From positions 455,429-519,428 of the forward strand of contig JAAEAF010000343.1 in assembly GCA_011037195.1 (NCBI GenBank): a stretch of DNA of 64,000 nucleotides. The letters run 5' to 3'. Positions 41,708 through 55,398 of the stretch are shown here, piece by piece. The translations under genes were made by a program, and so were the position numbers. The notes beneath the pieces are model-generated. The model made no database searches and was not told the origin of the DNA. It saw only the letters and a list, made by a program, of their open reading frames with translations. The number at the start of each line of letters is the position of its first letter. The first letter of the stretch is position 1. Source of the stretch: Triatoma infestans (taxonomy: Eukaryota > Arthropoda > Insecta > Hemiptera > Reduviidae).

Positions 41708-43040
41708 TATCGAGCTTGAAAGCTCAGTATCGCAAGTGCGACATACAATCGTAATAGAACTTTACATTAAGATCAAACAATAATATCGTGGAGACAGCTT
41801 CGCCTCAGCTGCCTATTCATTTTTTGTTAGAGTAAACAAGCAAACATAACTGAAGTAGTTATTGTTAAACATATTTTAATGTCTAATTTATTTACATGTT
41901 CGTCGTTAGATTAAAATTAATTTTCAAATTAGAAATATACATATATATTAACCCGAAAACACTTTTTTTTTATATGTTTCAGCCAATCCGTGTCCTCTGA
42001 TTGAATTCATACTGCTTATTCTTCTTCTTTCATCGTTCAATATTTTTGAATGAATTATTTTCAATAAAAAAGCCGTTTAAATGCTATATTTGCTTTTTTA
42101 CTTACTTTCTGTTTGAACTACTTACTTAATCAAGGTCAAGCGAGTGTTGGTTAACGATACCAAAAAAAAAAAAAAAAAACACATTATTTTATTCATACCA
42201 AAACTAATTTCATATTAAATAAAATGTGAAGAGTTGTAAATACCGCCTCAATGTTCGGCTGTCAATATAATAATATAGAACATTAGAGGAGACTTAATTT
42301 TCGTGATGTGGTAAAATAATTTTCTTTCCATAGAGCAGCGGGTTAATTCCAGCTTAACCATTTATTGACCTAGACATAATATTAAAAAGTCAAATAGTGC
42401 TGAAGTTTCGACAGATAAAACAGTGATAGAACAGTGGACACATCATATTTGTTGTTCTAAAACGGATGTAATCTTTGGTGAAGCTGAATTGATGAATATA
42501 TAAATATCTAAATTTTGTTTTTTGGTAACCGTTAATTACATTGGATTATGACATATGTTGGCTTTTATAAGAAATAATTGGACAAAAAATTGTTTACATA
42601 AAACACACCCCGCTTTTATAGTATATAAGAAATTTGCTTCAGACAGACAACAGAAGTTTTATATCTCTAAAGAATATCAGATTTCTTTTCATAAATATTA
42701 ATTCTTATCATATCAAAATAAATACATTTTATACCCGTTCGCACTCTTGATCACTCTCTAAGAGATGCCTTCTCTTTATTTATTTATTACTTGGCTAAAA
42801 TTTGCATCTAAATTACCTTAACCCAAATAATTGCCACTATCATGAGACACCTCTGGTAAATGGGTGTGTGTTGAGATGTTATCTATAAGTGTTCAAGATA
42901 CCCTAATCAAGGCCAAAAAGAAAAAGTGTGCCAGTCCACTTTCTCATTTAGGACTGTTTGCAATTTTCCATCAAATAAATCTGACTCCCAGTTTATTACA
43001 GTTATAATTGAACATGTAATAGAGCACACAAATTCTGTAT
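41708..43040. other. AT-rich intergenic stretch
   Basis: Contains an A-run at about 42162-42179 and several AATAAA-like strings. No coding sequence, RNA gene or recognisable element seen. Confidence 0.35.
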
Positions 43041-43054
43041 TTACAAGATAGCCC

Positions 43055-43091
43055 CTGAAGAAGACAAACAATGTTTGTCGAATCGTCGGGC
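43055..43091 (+). ncRNA. Hammerhead-like motif, degenerate
   Basis: CTGAAGA, extra A, a seven-base-pair stem II GACAAAC / loop AAT / GTTTGTC, then GAATC where GAAAC is expected, then GTCGGGCC. Stem II has the longest pairing of the set, but the GAAA box is mutated, so activity is unlikely. It belongs with the motifs at 10.3, 29.2 and 31.7 kb. Confidence 0.35.
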
Positions 43092-43669
43092 CATTAATAA
43101 AAAGTTTAAACAAATTTTTTTAGTGTTTTTCTTATGATACCGCCGGCCGATCAGCCAACTAAGAGATACATCAGATCATTTCTAACGGCCAACAACTTCT
43201 ACAATTGCATCAAATAAATCTCAGAAAGTTTGCGTAAAATTACATTTTCTGTTAGATATTTTTTTTTTTATGTAGATAGTACAGTTTGACTATGCTAATA
43301 GTTAACTATGAGTATTATAGTTAAGTGACATAATGATATTTAATTGACATTCCTTTTTAGCAGGTTCCGTATAAATCATTTGCTTAGGATCCCACGCTTC
43401 TGAAAGCCAGTCCCCTTGTAGTTAGTATGCTAGTATGTCGTTGTGCGCAAGACGAAATTGTGGAAATTGAAACAAACAGGAAAACAGCCTTTCGATAAAC
43501 TCCTTGGTATAAAGAAGATGATGAGAAATGATGCAAATTTTTTTTTAGCAATATTTTTGAAAAGGCAACGCAGGATCTGAAATTTCAACACTTCAGTCGG
43601 ACTTGCTTGCTTCATCTTTGAACAATCAAATGAAGCCGAGCGTACCTAAAAATTTCGGGTCTTATTTAG

Positions 43670-44074
43670 AAAGCGGACGCCGCCTAGTTTTTGCTGGAAT
43701 CCTCTAAATTTTGGTACCAGTACACAAATAAACTAAAATATTACACTAATATGAAACACAGTAATGTCCAGCATTATTTGCTTCACTAAGTCCCTTCTAG
43801 ATTCGTTGGAGCCACGTAAATTCACACTGATAAGTAGAGCCTTCGACGTCCCACATTCTACATTGTTTCTTCTTTTTGTAAGGGACCACAGTCCTTCGAC
43901 TTTGAATAACTGAGCGAAACCCATAACATGCAATGGGGAAAAAAATTACTTAGACATTAGGTTTAAAGGAGACGAAACAGAACGATTTAAGAGCAAAGGT
44001 TAACCATTGAGATACGAAAGTAAACAACAAATAACCAGCAAAAAATTGTCAAAGATACAAGTGGCGTCCGCTTT
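43670..44074. mobile_element. Candidate small TIR element
   Basis: AAAGCGGACGCC (43670-43681) has its exact complement GGCGTCCGCTTT at 44063-44074. These are GC-rich words in AT-rich surroundings, bounding about 405 bases. The interior holds a 66-codon minus-strand ORF (43733-43933) of no known type. No target-site duplication is evident. Confidence 0.3.
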
Positions 44075-47000
44075 CACCACCTTTGGATTTTTTGTGTATA
44101 TGTAATCTTAGATTTTAAGTTTTATCTAGCCAAAATTATGGAGAAAAATTTGATAGAGGAAATAAATAAATAAATAACAACTTTTCTCTTTTTTTTCACA
44201 ACCAGCCCCATTTATTCTGGCATCATCTCTCTAAAAAATAATATATAAATTACAACACCTCAATTTGACATTAAAAAAAAAAATATCAACAGGTAGCGCA
44301 TATAAAAGAAAAAATATAATATTTACATTTTACAAAAGTAAATTAAACCTTAAAAATTATAATTAATCAAGAATTAAAAAAAAGAAGATAATTTTTCTTT
44401 TTAATCACCTAATTAATTTATAAACAATTTGATAATTAAAATAATCATAGATTGCTTGTATTTATTTTTCTTTTTACAATCATTTGAACAATTGTTATTA
44501 TTAATCATTTTTAATAAACTGCAGACAATGATATTTATTAATAAATTAACAAGCAATTAAATTATTAAAAAAAAAAATAATCACATGGTTCATTTATTTA
44601 TTTTGTTTAAATGTTTACTTTTGAAAAGTGTTTTTTTTCCGGTTTGTTTTTTAATTTTATAATCAGAAATATAAATTAATTTATGAAATTAAACAAAATG
44701 TTTATTTAAACAATGTTGCAAACATTAGAAAACAAATTTCTTTTAAATTAATTTCTATGATTCATGTTTTTGTTGTTGTTGTGTTTCTTAGGCCTGTCTT
44801 TATTTAATTAATTTTATTATATTTAATACAATAAAATTACATATAATTCTTTCAATTAAATTTGAAGATAAAAACAAAAATCTCTTGGGTGATTTTTTTT
44901 CTTAAATTGAAAAATGATATTTTAACATTTTTCTTCTATTTTCTTTTTAATTTTATTTTTAATAAATACACATCGATAGATTTTACATAAATAACAATTA
45001 ACAATTTTCTTTTGTGTAGGTGTGTGTGTGTGTATATGTGTACGTGTAAAGTGCAAGAAAATCCTAAAATAAATTTCCTTAAATAACAGTTTAAAGAAAA
45101 AAACAAGTATATTTATACATGTAAATCTAAAAAAAAAGTTTATATATATAATTTTTCCTATACACATAGATATAATGTTTATTCACAAAGAACTTTTATT
45201 TTGGCTCTATTTGTTCGTATGGTAATTATTTCATAATTTTTTTTTTTATTAAATTTTATTTTTAGTGTTTTGTGTGTAGTGTATAGTGAATAACCATATA
45301 TATTATATCTGTGTGTGTGTGTGTGTTTTGGAGGTGTGTGTGTGTGTGTGTGAAATGTGTTGTGACTCACATGTGAAAACAGACCTATTACATTTTTATA
45401 TATTTTCTATACGAATATTTTAAAGTGAAAATCAGCTGTTTTATGTATTCTAATTTTTTTTTTTTAACCAAAGCTATGTTCGTCTTTATTTTTTATAAAA
45501 AAATTGTTATTATTTAACAAAATAAATTCAAAATAGTTATTTAAAAAATAAAATAAATTTAAAAATCAATAAAAAATAAAATTTCGCAATTTATTTTATA
45601 ATATATTTTCATTTGAAATTTATATAACTAATTACAATAAAAAATAACAATAAATAAAAAATCTCTCTCTATAATATATATATGTATAATAAAAAATAAT
45701 AATTTTTTTTGTATTTCATTTTTTTTCTTTTTTTTTTTTACGATAGAAAGTACAATCAAATGTTTTCCTGTATTTTAAAATCTACAATTAATGCTACAAG
45801 TATACAAGACGGTTCCTTGTTGGTTTATTTAACTTTTTGTTTTGTCCCATTTACAACGTTTTCATTAAATATCTTTCGAGGATTCCGTCGAGGCAGTGGA
45901 AATTTTAATATTAATATATTTAGTACTAAAAGATTTTCTTTGTTTGCAGTTATGTAAAGTATGTATTTATAATTCATGTAGAAAAATCTAGTACAATTAA
46001 TTTAATAACAAAGGCAATCACTTTATTTACTTATTTATTTATTTTTTTTAAATAAATAGATTCAATTTTAATTTTATTTATAAATATTTAAAAAAAAATA
46101 ATAATAATAAAATTCAGTTTATAAATGATACTAGGAAATAAGTTTTTAAAGGCTCTAGAATTTTAGGTTTTTTTAAAAAAAACTTTCTTAGTAAATTTTA
46201 ACAATTTTCTGGGTGATCGATAAAAAGAAAAGTGAACTGACAAATACAACGTATCTTTACTGATCTGGGAAAAATAGAATAGTGGGTAAGAGTGGGGTGG
46301 GTAAGCAGACTAGCCGTTTAGAATCTTCAGGATCTCTGCAAATTTCGAAGTCTAACAACAACAAGAGCATACTTAAACACTCAACAACTACACTAATACA
46401 CAAAGTGCCTTAAGATTGATGTATGCGCGGGTTTTCAAATGGACCCCCCCCCCAAGACAAAACTTTTAATTCGAATCTCATTCTTACTAAAACTCATTTC
46501 TTACATTTTACAGAAGTTAACGTGAACAAAACATGGACAACTCTCTCTTTCTCTCTCTCTCTCTCTCTGGGGCGGCACAATAGATCTTTCAAGGTGTTTT
46601 TAGATTTGGGATTTTTATGCCCATACGCGCTAGAAAAACTAACGATCTAGCTGTGTAGATCAAGCTACCTACTTACGCTCTTGTTTCCATATGAAAATGG
46701 CAATATGTTTTTTTGAAAGAGATGACCAATCAAATATAAATGAATAATGAATATAAATGAATAAAAAATAATAGATCTTCCAACTCGCAAAAAAAGATTG
46801 GCATATATAGCTGCTACTTTCCTTAAGAGAAGCCAAAAAGGAAAAAGAACAAACCTCTATTACCCATTTAAATCATAAAATAAAAAACAAAAAAAAACAG
46901 ACAATTTTCTCATATAATTTATCTCAATATTGAACAGACTACGCGATCAGCTGATAGACAGCATATTGTTAGTCAACAAAAACACCTGACTTACAGCTGT

Positions 47001-48208
47001 CTGTCTGGTTTTCTGTTTTAAATTCTAGTTTCAAATTCCTTTAAAAAATTATTACATAGCAATCATAAGAAAAATAAATTTAAAAACTAATAATTAAAAA
47101 AAAATCTTTGAACACAAAATAATTAAAAAAAAACAAGGAGAGTGCTTTAAAAGCGATAAATGGAAAATATATCACTAATTTGTACAGTGAACATAGACAT
47201 TTATTAGGTAATTTTTTTTTTTCTTTCTTTCTTTTTCTTTTCCTTCACTTAAATTGAAATTCCACAAATTTGTAAATTTTATTTTATTGAAGAAACGTAT
47301 GTATCACGTAACGTATGTGTCATTCATATTTTTGACATGCTTTAACAAGAAATAAACATTAAATACACAAAAGTCATTTGTATCCATCCTACAATACAAT
47401 TATTTAACTACATAAAAAAAGTAAACAAAAAAAAAATTATAATAAACCATATATTTTCATTAGATAATATATTTATATTATATAAAATTATTTAAAACAA
47501 TTTAATTTTTCCCCCGAAGAGAAAAAAAAATAGAAAATAACAAAGGAAAATTTAACAAATACAATTTTTCACTTACTAAACTGCGCTCTAACATCGTCTA
47601 AAAAGAATCAATTCATTTATTTATTATTATTACTTTTTTAAATATTGATTGTGAGTTTTGTACTATATGATTGCAATAGTTATGGAACTAGAAAAGTAGT
47701 AAATTTAAAAATTATTATTACTATTATTTTAATCAGTTTTAAATTTTAAAAATTTGAAAAATTAAAAAGAAATATATATATATATATATTTAAGAAACAA
47801 AAAAAATAGGAGTGAAATATACACAGAAAAAATTTTTGTTTGTTTGTTTACACATTTCCAATTCAATAAATATAAGTTTACACAGATTGCTTTTCTTACT
47901 TCAACATATTTTTTTTCTTTTTGAATGTATATTTTTTTAAAAAATCTTAAAAAGATATAATATGTAAAAAACACTGAGAAAAATATGATATTTTTTTTTT
48001 TTAATTATTATTTTATAGATTTGAGAAAATAGTTGATATTTGAGAAAAACACAGATTTAAATTTTTTTTTATTATATTTTCTTGAAAAAGAGGAAAAAAA
48101 GGTGTTTAATTTATTCATTTTTCAATTGTATAAAATTTCAGAGAAAGTGTTGTTTTTATTTTGGGTAGGGGGTTAATTTTTCAACATTTAATTTCGGTTT
48201 TGTTTCTA
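44075..48208. other. Very AT-rich intergenic block with microsatellites
   Basis: Low-complexity DNA with long A/T runs, (GT)n tracts near 45017-45031 and 45310-45350, a CT tract near 46545-46567 and a C-run near 46444. Short ORFs are composition artefacts. A GC-normal patch at 46260-46700 has no recognised content. I find no host exon. Confidence 0.4.
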
Positions 48209-50007
48209 TTAACACGTTGACTGGCCGAGTAAAAGTTTTTTTTTTATTAATATCACAGGCTTGTAAAAACTAATAAAAAAAAATATACAATTAAGAGTAA
48301 AATTTAGAACTGTATTCGGTTTTAGGGTTGGAGCTTTATGGCAAGTGATCTTAGCGGAGAGGCATCAAGAAATCCAAGACTTCCAAGTGAAACTGAAAGT
48401 AGATTTGAGACAAAATCCGCCACTTATTCATCAAACATTTATTCGAAAAATGTATATAGAAATCATTTGGCAGTAGTGAATTTAAAAAAAAAAGTTTTAT
48501 TTAGTGCAACCTCGATCAGAGCTCTTCTCAGTGTACAGGGCAATGAAAGGGCGGACTTTGTTGGCTGAGATCGTACTATCCTCATTACCGTTTTGTGATC
48601 CTATGGCCAGCAGTGGTCGCCACCAAACAAATTTTGCGACACGCAGGTCAAACAATGAAGGAATAGAGGGAATTGGAGAAGCACTGCAGGGGACACAGGA
48701 AGGTACCTACGGGCTAGAAGCTTGAAGTACCTTCTCTCCCCGACTAGGATAAAAAGAGAAAGTATTAAGAGAAAGAGAAAGTATAGTGTAATTGTAATTG
48801 TCTGGAAATGGGAAGAACGTCTTGCCCATTTTATTAGAATTGTCACGATGGCGTCGTCGGACTCCACCATTGGAAATCACCATTTAAGTTAGTATCCTCG
48901 TTTTGACAATCTTACGTTTCGAATATCTGATGAGGGGGCACTAGGGAGGGAATGGCTGGGGGAAATTGGAAACTAAGGACAGGATCTTAAGAGAAATTAC
49001 AATCTCACTGTAGACTGCTGGGGAAGGCTTCTGAAGGGTAGGTTTACGCCTTTGGGGGCAATAATGGTAGAAACATTCGTAGGAGTTTTTTTAATGATAG
49101 CCAGGTTTATTTTGTAACCATCGACTGTTTTCAAGTGATCACTCATCAAATTAAAATGTCTTGGAAGGCAGTAAACTCGTATGATCAAAAACTGCCTGCA
49201 CATGACAGTCACACTGTCTGTCCAGGACAAGATAGATCTTCCACGGCTTGGCTGACCCAAACTATTCCTGAGGATAATTGAGCTTTTTTGAGTAGCCATT
49301 CATTACTTCTTCAGAAAATGTTTGTTAACATTTCGGCTCGTTTCCAGTTTCACAACGCAAAAAACAATACACTGACTGACATAGACTCTAAATATTTATA
49401 ATTAACACAGGACCTAGTCAGAGTGGTAGTTGATCTGTGAAAATACTTTTATTAACTCCAATCGGTTTTCCCATTAAAAATCAATCCGCATCCCCATATT
49501 TTTAACTCTTAAAAAACTAAATAATAGTATCTGAACATATCGTACAAGGAAATTTAAAGATAGCAATAAAGTGTTTCATACACCTAAGCACAGCAAGTAT
49601 TCATTGAATTTTACTTTTAAATAGTCCCAATTTACCCTTCTTACTTACCCGCATCTACAAATTATATCTACTCTTTTGAATATCCTAAACTAAGCAATAC
49701 GAACAATAGCTAACCATTCCACAATACATAAATTTCCTGATAGAGATTAGTTGATTTATTTATTTATTGGATTCAACCAATCTCGGCGTATATTCCTTAA
49801 ACAAACTAATAAACCTCAAGAAGGCAATAAATAGATACCAGACCACTCACTTTACCTTGCTACGTTTACATTTTATCTTATATCTAGTTAGAAATTTCAT
49901 TTAAGATTCGATTGGAACGGTCTCCATCAGGCATCATTGTAAAGATAATTATTCCACTCTGGGCCATTAAAAAAAATTATAGGGGAGGGCGACAGTCAAC
50001 GTATTAA
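48209..50007. mobile_element. Candidate piggyBac-type non-autonomous element
   Basis: TTAA at 48209-48212 is followed by CACGTTGACTGGCCG. The far end is CGACAGTCAACGTA followed by TTAA at 50004-50007. The ends are inverted repeats over about 10-11 bases (ACGTTGACTG) flanked by TTAA on both sides, as expected for piggyBac insertions. The 1.79 kb interior is of normal complexity, unlike the AT-rich flanks. It contains ORFs at 48338-48568 (plus) and 48997-49299 (minus) that I cannot match to a piggyBac transposase. It is probably a non-autonomous member. Confidence 0.5.
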
Positions 50008-51350
50008 CAAAAAAATCTTCAAATGCATAATTTTGTTCGTTTTTTTTGTTTTTTTTATTTTTAAAGAAAAACATCTAGAAGGGCAGAAAATGTTAATTAC
50101 TTTGAATTTGTTGATGACATAGAGAGAACATTTATTGAGAACTTTTAAAAATTTGTTTGCTTTGTTAGTTGGACAATTTTTTTGTTTAAATTAACCTAAA
50201 TACAAAAAAATATTGTTTTTTGATTGTAATAATATCAAGTTTGTATTAGAAAATGCTTTTCTATTTAATATAATAATATGACATTTAAAAAATAGGCAAA
50301 AAGAGCTATCAAACTTTTAACGCAGGTGTGATTTTTAATTTTTTGTTTACTTTACATTTTAAATAATATAAGTACATTCAGTGTAAATCATTATTGTGCA
50401 TAGACTTTTTACTTAATAGTTTATCAAAAGATTCATTTTTTTTTCTTTTTTTTTTTAATATTTACTTTTTTTGTTTGGCACATTAACTGAGTAATAATAT
50501 ATTTTCATTACATATATATATGTTTCTAAAACGTAATTATTAATTTTAAACTATTAATGTGGGAAAAAAAATTATGGCGTACTTTTAAAAGATACTATTA
50601 GCATGTAAAGTGCCTAATTAAAAAACAAAATGATTAACTTTAAATAAATAAATAAGTAAAATAAATCATAAAACACTCTTTGTTTATTAACTTTAATTGA
50701 ATTCACAAACATTTAATTTTTGTTATATTATTTTGCCAAAAAACACTTAATTGCAAACTACATAAAACAAAGTGCGATTGTGAATTAATTTTATCATTTT
50801 TTTTTCCTTCACTTTTTAATTACAAAACAAAGTTACAAGTTTTTTCTTTATATTTATTTATTTATTTTTATAATAATAATATTGGTGTAAATTCGTGAAA
50901 TATTGTGTGTTTGTGTGTATGTGTTCATTTATTATTTCATTATTAATTAATTAATTTTTTCTTTACTTAATACTGACCATTTTAATATATATATTACATG
51001 GAATTTTTATTTTATTTATCTCTTTTAAAATGTATAACTCTACATAATAATACACACAGATACTCTTAACAAGATGTTTTTAATAAATTTTTATATACTT
51101 TGTGTATTTTTTAAATTTGAGAACACATTGATTACATAAAAAATAAAAGTATGTAAAGTGTAAATAAAAAAAAGTACGCCATAGTAAACAAAAAAAAAAT
51201 TTTTTTTCACCTGTTTTTTTATTGTAACATCGTTACGTGCCATAGTAAATAAAAATTATTATTAATTATTATTATTATTATTACTCTATTTTGTTTAATT
51301 ATTATTATTATTTTTTTTTAAACATTTATTTTATATACAGGCCACCCCTT
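50008..51350. other. AT-rich block with long-range inverted repeat
   Basis: TATGGCGTACTTTT (50574-50587) has its complement AAAAGTACGCCATA at about 51170-51183, bounding about 610 bases of A/T-rich DNA. This may be an old MITE or part of a duplicated segment. No genes. Confidence 0.3.
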
Positions 51351-52600
51351 GTAAAAAGTAACGTGATTGATGGAAACAACCTCCCAGGGTAGAAATAAAT
51401 GTGTAAAAGGAATTTTATCATTCGCACATAAGTGGGTTTTTAATAATCCTGATCGATTTTTTTTTAAATCCAGAAGAGGAATCCTTTCGTCCTAAGTCTC
51501 AGATGAACTCCATTACCGTGAAAGCAGAGGATGAGGGTTCAGCTAGCTGCCTGGGAGAAAGAGACAGCAACACTGGCTTATGGTCAGCCAGATAAAGGAC
51601 TGCTGTCAAACCTCTCTAGTGGCGATTTTTTTTTGTGTGTGTAAAACTAAACATCAGACCACGTGTATCCGCATGAGGTACGGGGATACTTCATAATACT
51701 GTCCAGAATATACTGAGTATTTTAAAATCCTCCTTAGAGAAACAGCCTCGAAAATTCCTTACTTCCAGAGAATCTAAACTAGCATAATATATTAAATGAC
51801 TTCTTTCTTAATGATTGTTACCTGTAGACAATGAACAACTCTCCAAGATTCTTCAAGCCCGGTTGTAAGATTTTTCAATGGCATGTGTTACTATTAAGAT
51901 GGACCTCTTAGGATCTCTCCCATCCTAAGAGATGGATTCTCCCAGTCCCTCAACGTAGCAGAGAAGATGCCGTGCAGACACAGCAAACATCTCGCTTTCA
52001 GGCCATTCTCATTCTTATGGAGCCTCAACTAAAGGGAGGAACGTGACTAATTTAACCAACCAAAGAAGCTCCTCTTATCAGAGATTCTCTAATGAGCTGG
52101 TATTCAGATGAAGAAGATATCACTTCCAGTCTTCAAGAAGCCTAGAGACTATAAATTCCTCCTATACAGGAGGAACCCACAGGATTAACGGGAAGGCTTC
52201 TTCAGCTATTTAGTAAATCTAAATATGGAAAGTGACAGTAGAGATTAAAATGACGATGGTGATAATGACAGAAGTCAAACTATCAAGAGTTTACACAACA
52301 AATGACACGATACTTATATCAAAATTCTCCGAAGTCCTGACTTCAAAACGAAATCAATCTCGACGCTGAACAACGGCCCAATCCGAAGCGGCACGACAGT
52401 AGGGCTAGAAAAATTCAACAGAGTCAATATTGTTCTCAGGGACGTTTGGAACGATTATGGTAAAAAATCTTGTCACTATGAAGAGTATCGCTGGATTGCT
52501 CCGGCACCATAAGAAGTAGAAAGATCTAAAATCCAGGTTTTTCAACAGTAGAGTTCATAACAGTAGAATCGGTACTAAGGTAGGTCTTAAAAAATGAAAA
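51350..52600. other. Complex-sequence island, unrecognised
   Basis: About 1.2 kb of balanced base composition inside AT-rich DNA, starting 'ggccaccccttgtaaaaag'. No ORF above 60 codons survives, and I could not assign it. Sharp borders suggest an inserted element that has decayed. Confidence 0.3.
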
Positions 52601-54330
52601 TTATCGTATTATGAAGTGAAAGTTAGAACATTCACTCGGAAGAAGATAGAATACGGAACACTTCTACTTGGCAATTCCATGGAAAATTTTCGTCTGTTAA
52701 AAAATAAACTAATAAAACTATACGTTAAGGATAAAAAATTCCTAACCTACATATATTCCACTGTATTTGAAATGTTTTTTTTGTACCATATTCCACACAA
52801 GGGCGTAACCTGTATTTTTGTTCATGTCAGTATATCTTAAAATTTATAAAAGACACTTGAGTATTATGGAACGTAAATTTTCAACTCTTACTTCAACCTC
52901 GGGATTATTTTTAATTTAAATAATGGAAGAAAAATAAAATTAATAAATGTTATAATAAAAGCAGTATTTTATAAAAAAACATTTTTTTTTTCTATACTTA
53001 TTAATATTATTTTCCTTTTAAAATATATATCTATCACAAAAAAATACCGCCAGTCTTAAAAAAAATTATTTTAATAGTTTCTTTTTTAAATCTTTATTTT
53101 CATTCTCAGGCGGCCAATTTGATTGATTTTTATTTCTTTTCTTATTGAAATTATTACTGAGCCCAAGTTGATTAATCTTTCTTTAGATTTGTTTAAAAAT
53201 GGATTTTTTTTTTTAATATTAATATACTTTTAAGTACATTGCAGCCATCACAAAATTATTTTTTTAAAAATATGATTGTACATTTTTCCATTATATCTAA
53301 TAGTGGATACTTTTTTTCTCTTTTCTCAATTGTTTACAATTTTTATTTTTTCAGCAGTCAAACACGAATAAATGAAAAAATAAAACAAAGAAATTGAAGC
53401 CTGAATTTAAAAAATGTTAAACACGCCAAAAACAAAAATGGGTGACTAGGGGAAGAAATTTTTTTTTTCTGGGACTGATGCGGGAAATACAGAAGGAATT
53501 ATCACACGTTAAGAAAGAAAATTAGAAAAAAAAAAACAAAGTAAAGCTAGTTATCCTTTTTTTTATACGATTTTTCTCCATTTCCAGTTTTGTAGTAAAA
53601 AATAAATAGGCCATATTTCTATACTATATAATATTTATATATTTTTGTAAATATTTGTTTATTTTTTGGCCAATAATGTGAAAGCACGCAGGTTATAAAC
53701 ATAGTAACACTTATAACAAAAAAAAACGTGAAAATAGGGCAGCGTATTGTTTTGTTTTTTTGTAACTACAAAATAAGATTTTTTGGATAAACAATATAAT
53801 AAAAATAATAAAACAAAGCACAATGATGTATGAAGTACGTATTTATAATAATATACTATTAAAGATTTATAAAAAAAGAAAACAAAAATTACAGGGAAGG
53901 AAGAGATCTACAATTAAAAAAAAAAATACAGTTTACCTTTGTATTGTAAAAGAAAAGAAACCACATTTATTAATTTACTGCAGCAGGTTATAAACAAAAA
54001 AAAAAGATTCTTGCTTAATAGTTACGCATGCCTACTAGTTGGCCGCTTGACAAGTGGGAGAATATTTTAAAAATACGTTCCATCTAACAACATACTCAGC
54101 CGCGTCAAATGTGTTTTGATTGTTAACAAGAAATGTTCCTACTTAGCACGACAAATTAAGTGTTTCTAACGTCCGAACAGAAAAATCGAATTTAATTTAT
54201 TTAATTGGCTCTATATTTTTTTAACACGTTGTTTTCAAGGTCGCGTTAGCGGCGTCACTGTCTTTATCCAAAAACAGGATATTTATTCTCTGCTTATTAG
54301 AAATGATGAATATTTTATACAAACGTATTG
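52600..54330. other. AT-rich block without recognised genes
   Basis: Homopolymer runs dominate. At 54221 the sequence TTAACACGTTG repeats the first 11 bases of the candidate piggyBac-type left end at 48209, but no matching right end was found nearby. A G-run lies at about 54332-54345. Confidence 0.3.
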
Positions 54331-54345
54331 CGGGGGGGGGGGGGG

Positions 54346-55398
54346 TTATACCGTCCTCTCAAAGAGCCTTCGTCAAATGGGTCGGTTTTGTGCCATCATC
54401 TTCCAGTTTCTTCTAGGTACAGAAAGATACGATGTTCTTCTAGGTCTCATGATATACAGAAATCAAGGCCATCTTAAACTAGATCTGACTGCCTTTATCT
54501 CTGGTCCGTTAATAGACTTGCCTTTATCTCTGGTAAGTTAAGTACTTTCCTACCATTCAGTATCATCTTGGAGATCTCCTGAACTTTCTGGCCATATGTG
54601 AGTCAGCCTATGTAAGTCATCTTAGCTTTAGGACTCTTTAGTCCCCTTGCTCATTTAATATTACTTAAATTTGGAAAAAAAATCGCTAAAAAGATAGGGT
54701 AACCTAATTTCTGTTCAGGTCATTAAGTTTGCAAGACTTCCTTTACTATTTTCGAATTGAAAACCCATAAATTCAGTGCTTCAATACACTGCCTCACTAT
54801 ATAGTACAGGATCACAATCTCCAAATTCCGATACTTCCAATCTTGGTTGAACTGGGCACATGTTTAAAGTGAATTTCCACTTAGAAGATGCTTTCCCATT
54901 GCCTCCAAACACTCGAACCCCAAATCTCCTCTACAATCATTGACCCAACCTTGCACCACCATCTAACCGGCCATGTTCTTTTAATGAGAGAAAACTGTTA
55001 TTTTATTCAGCCAGTAAAAAAAAAAAATTAACGAAGCTGTATTTCCTAATCATCCCATCTTTAGGAGACAGTTCCAGAAAGGGTTTCCCACTGCTTGGTG
55101 TGTCATTCACTCTTTCCTTCGAATATCCCTTAGTTATTCTGAGGGTAGCCTCTTTCGCTAAAGAAAACGTATGCGATTTCAATGGGACTAGTCTCTACTG
55201 CTCCCGTCACAAACATGCTAGACGTTGAACCTTCCACCCTTGTGGATTATTAGATGGACATCTTAATGTATTTCCACGTCAAGATACTAGAGTGTTGAAG
55301 CGAGTAGAGATAATTTCCTATAGCCTAGGAGCAATGTTCGTTTATTACAGGTATGCTGTGTTTTTTTTTTTATACAAGAAAATGAGTAATGAAACTAT
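54346..55398. other. Balanced-composition stretch, probably decayed mobile DNA
   Basis: This 1 kb has normal complexity, and 'gcctttatctctggt' occurs twice near 54491 and 54522. No frame or domain was recognised. It directly precedes a LINE 3' end and may be an upstream portion of that element or another insertion. Confidence 0.3.

Noticed and set aside
44922..45370. ORFs rich in His/Thr on the minus strand
   Set aside because: They are translations of (CA)/(GT) microsatellites.
48504..48568. GNERADFVG string as proof of a LINE RNase H domain
   Set aside because: Only nine residues match, with no upstream RNase H motifs. It lies inside the candidate TTAA element and could be captured or coincidental.
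48925..48960. CTGATGAG near 48928 as a canonical hammerhead
   Set aside because: There is no paired stem II or GAAA-GTH arrangement downstream.
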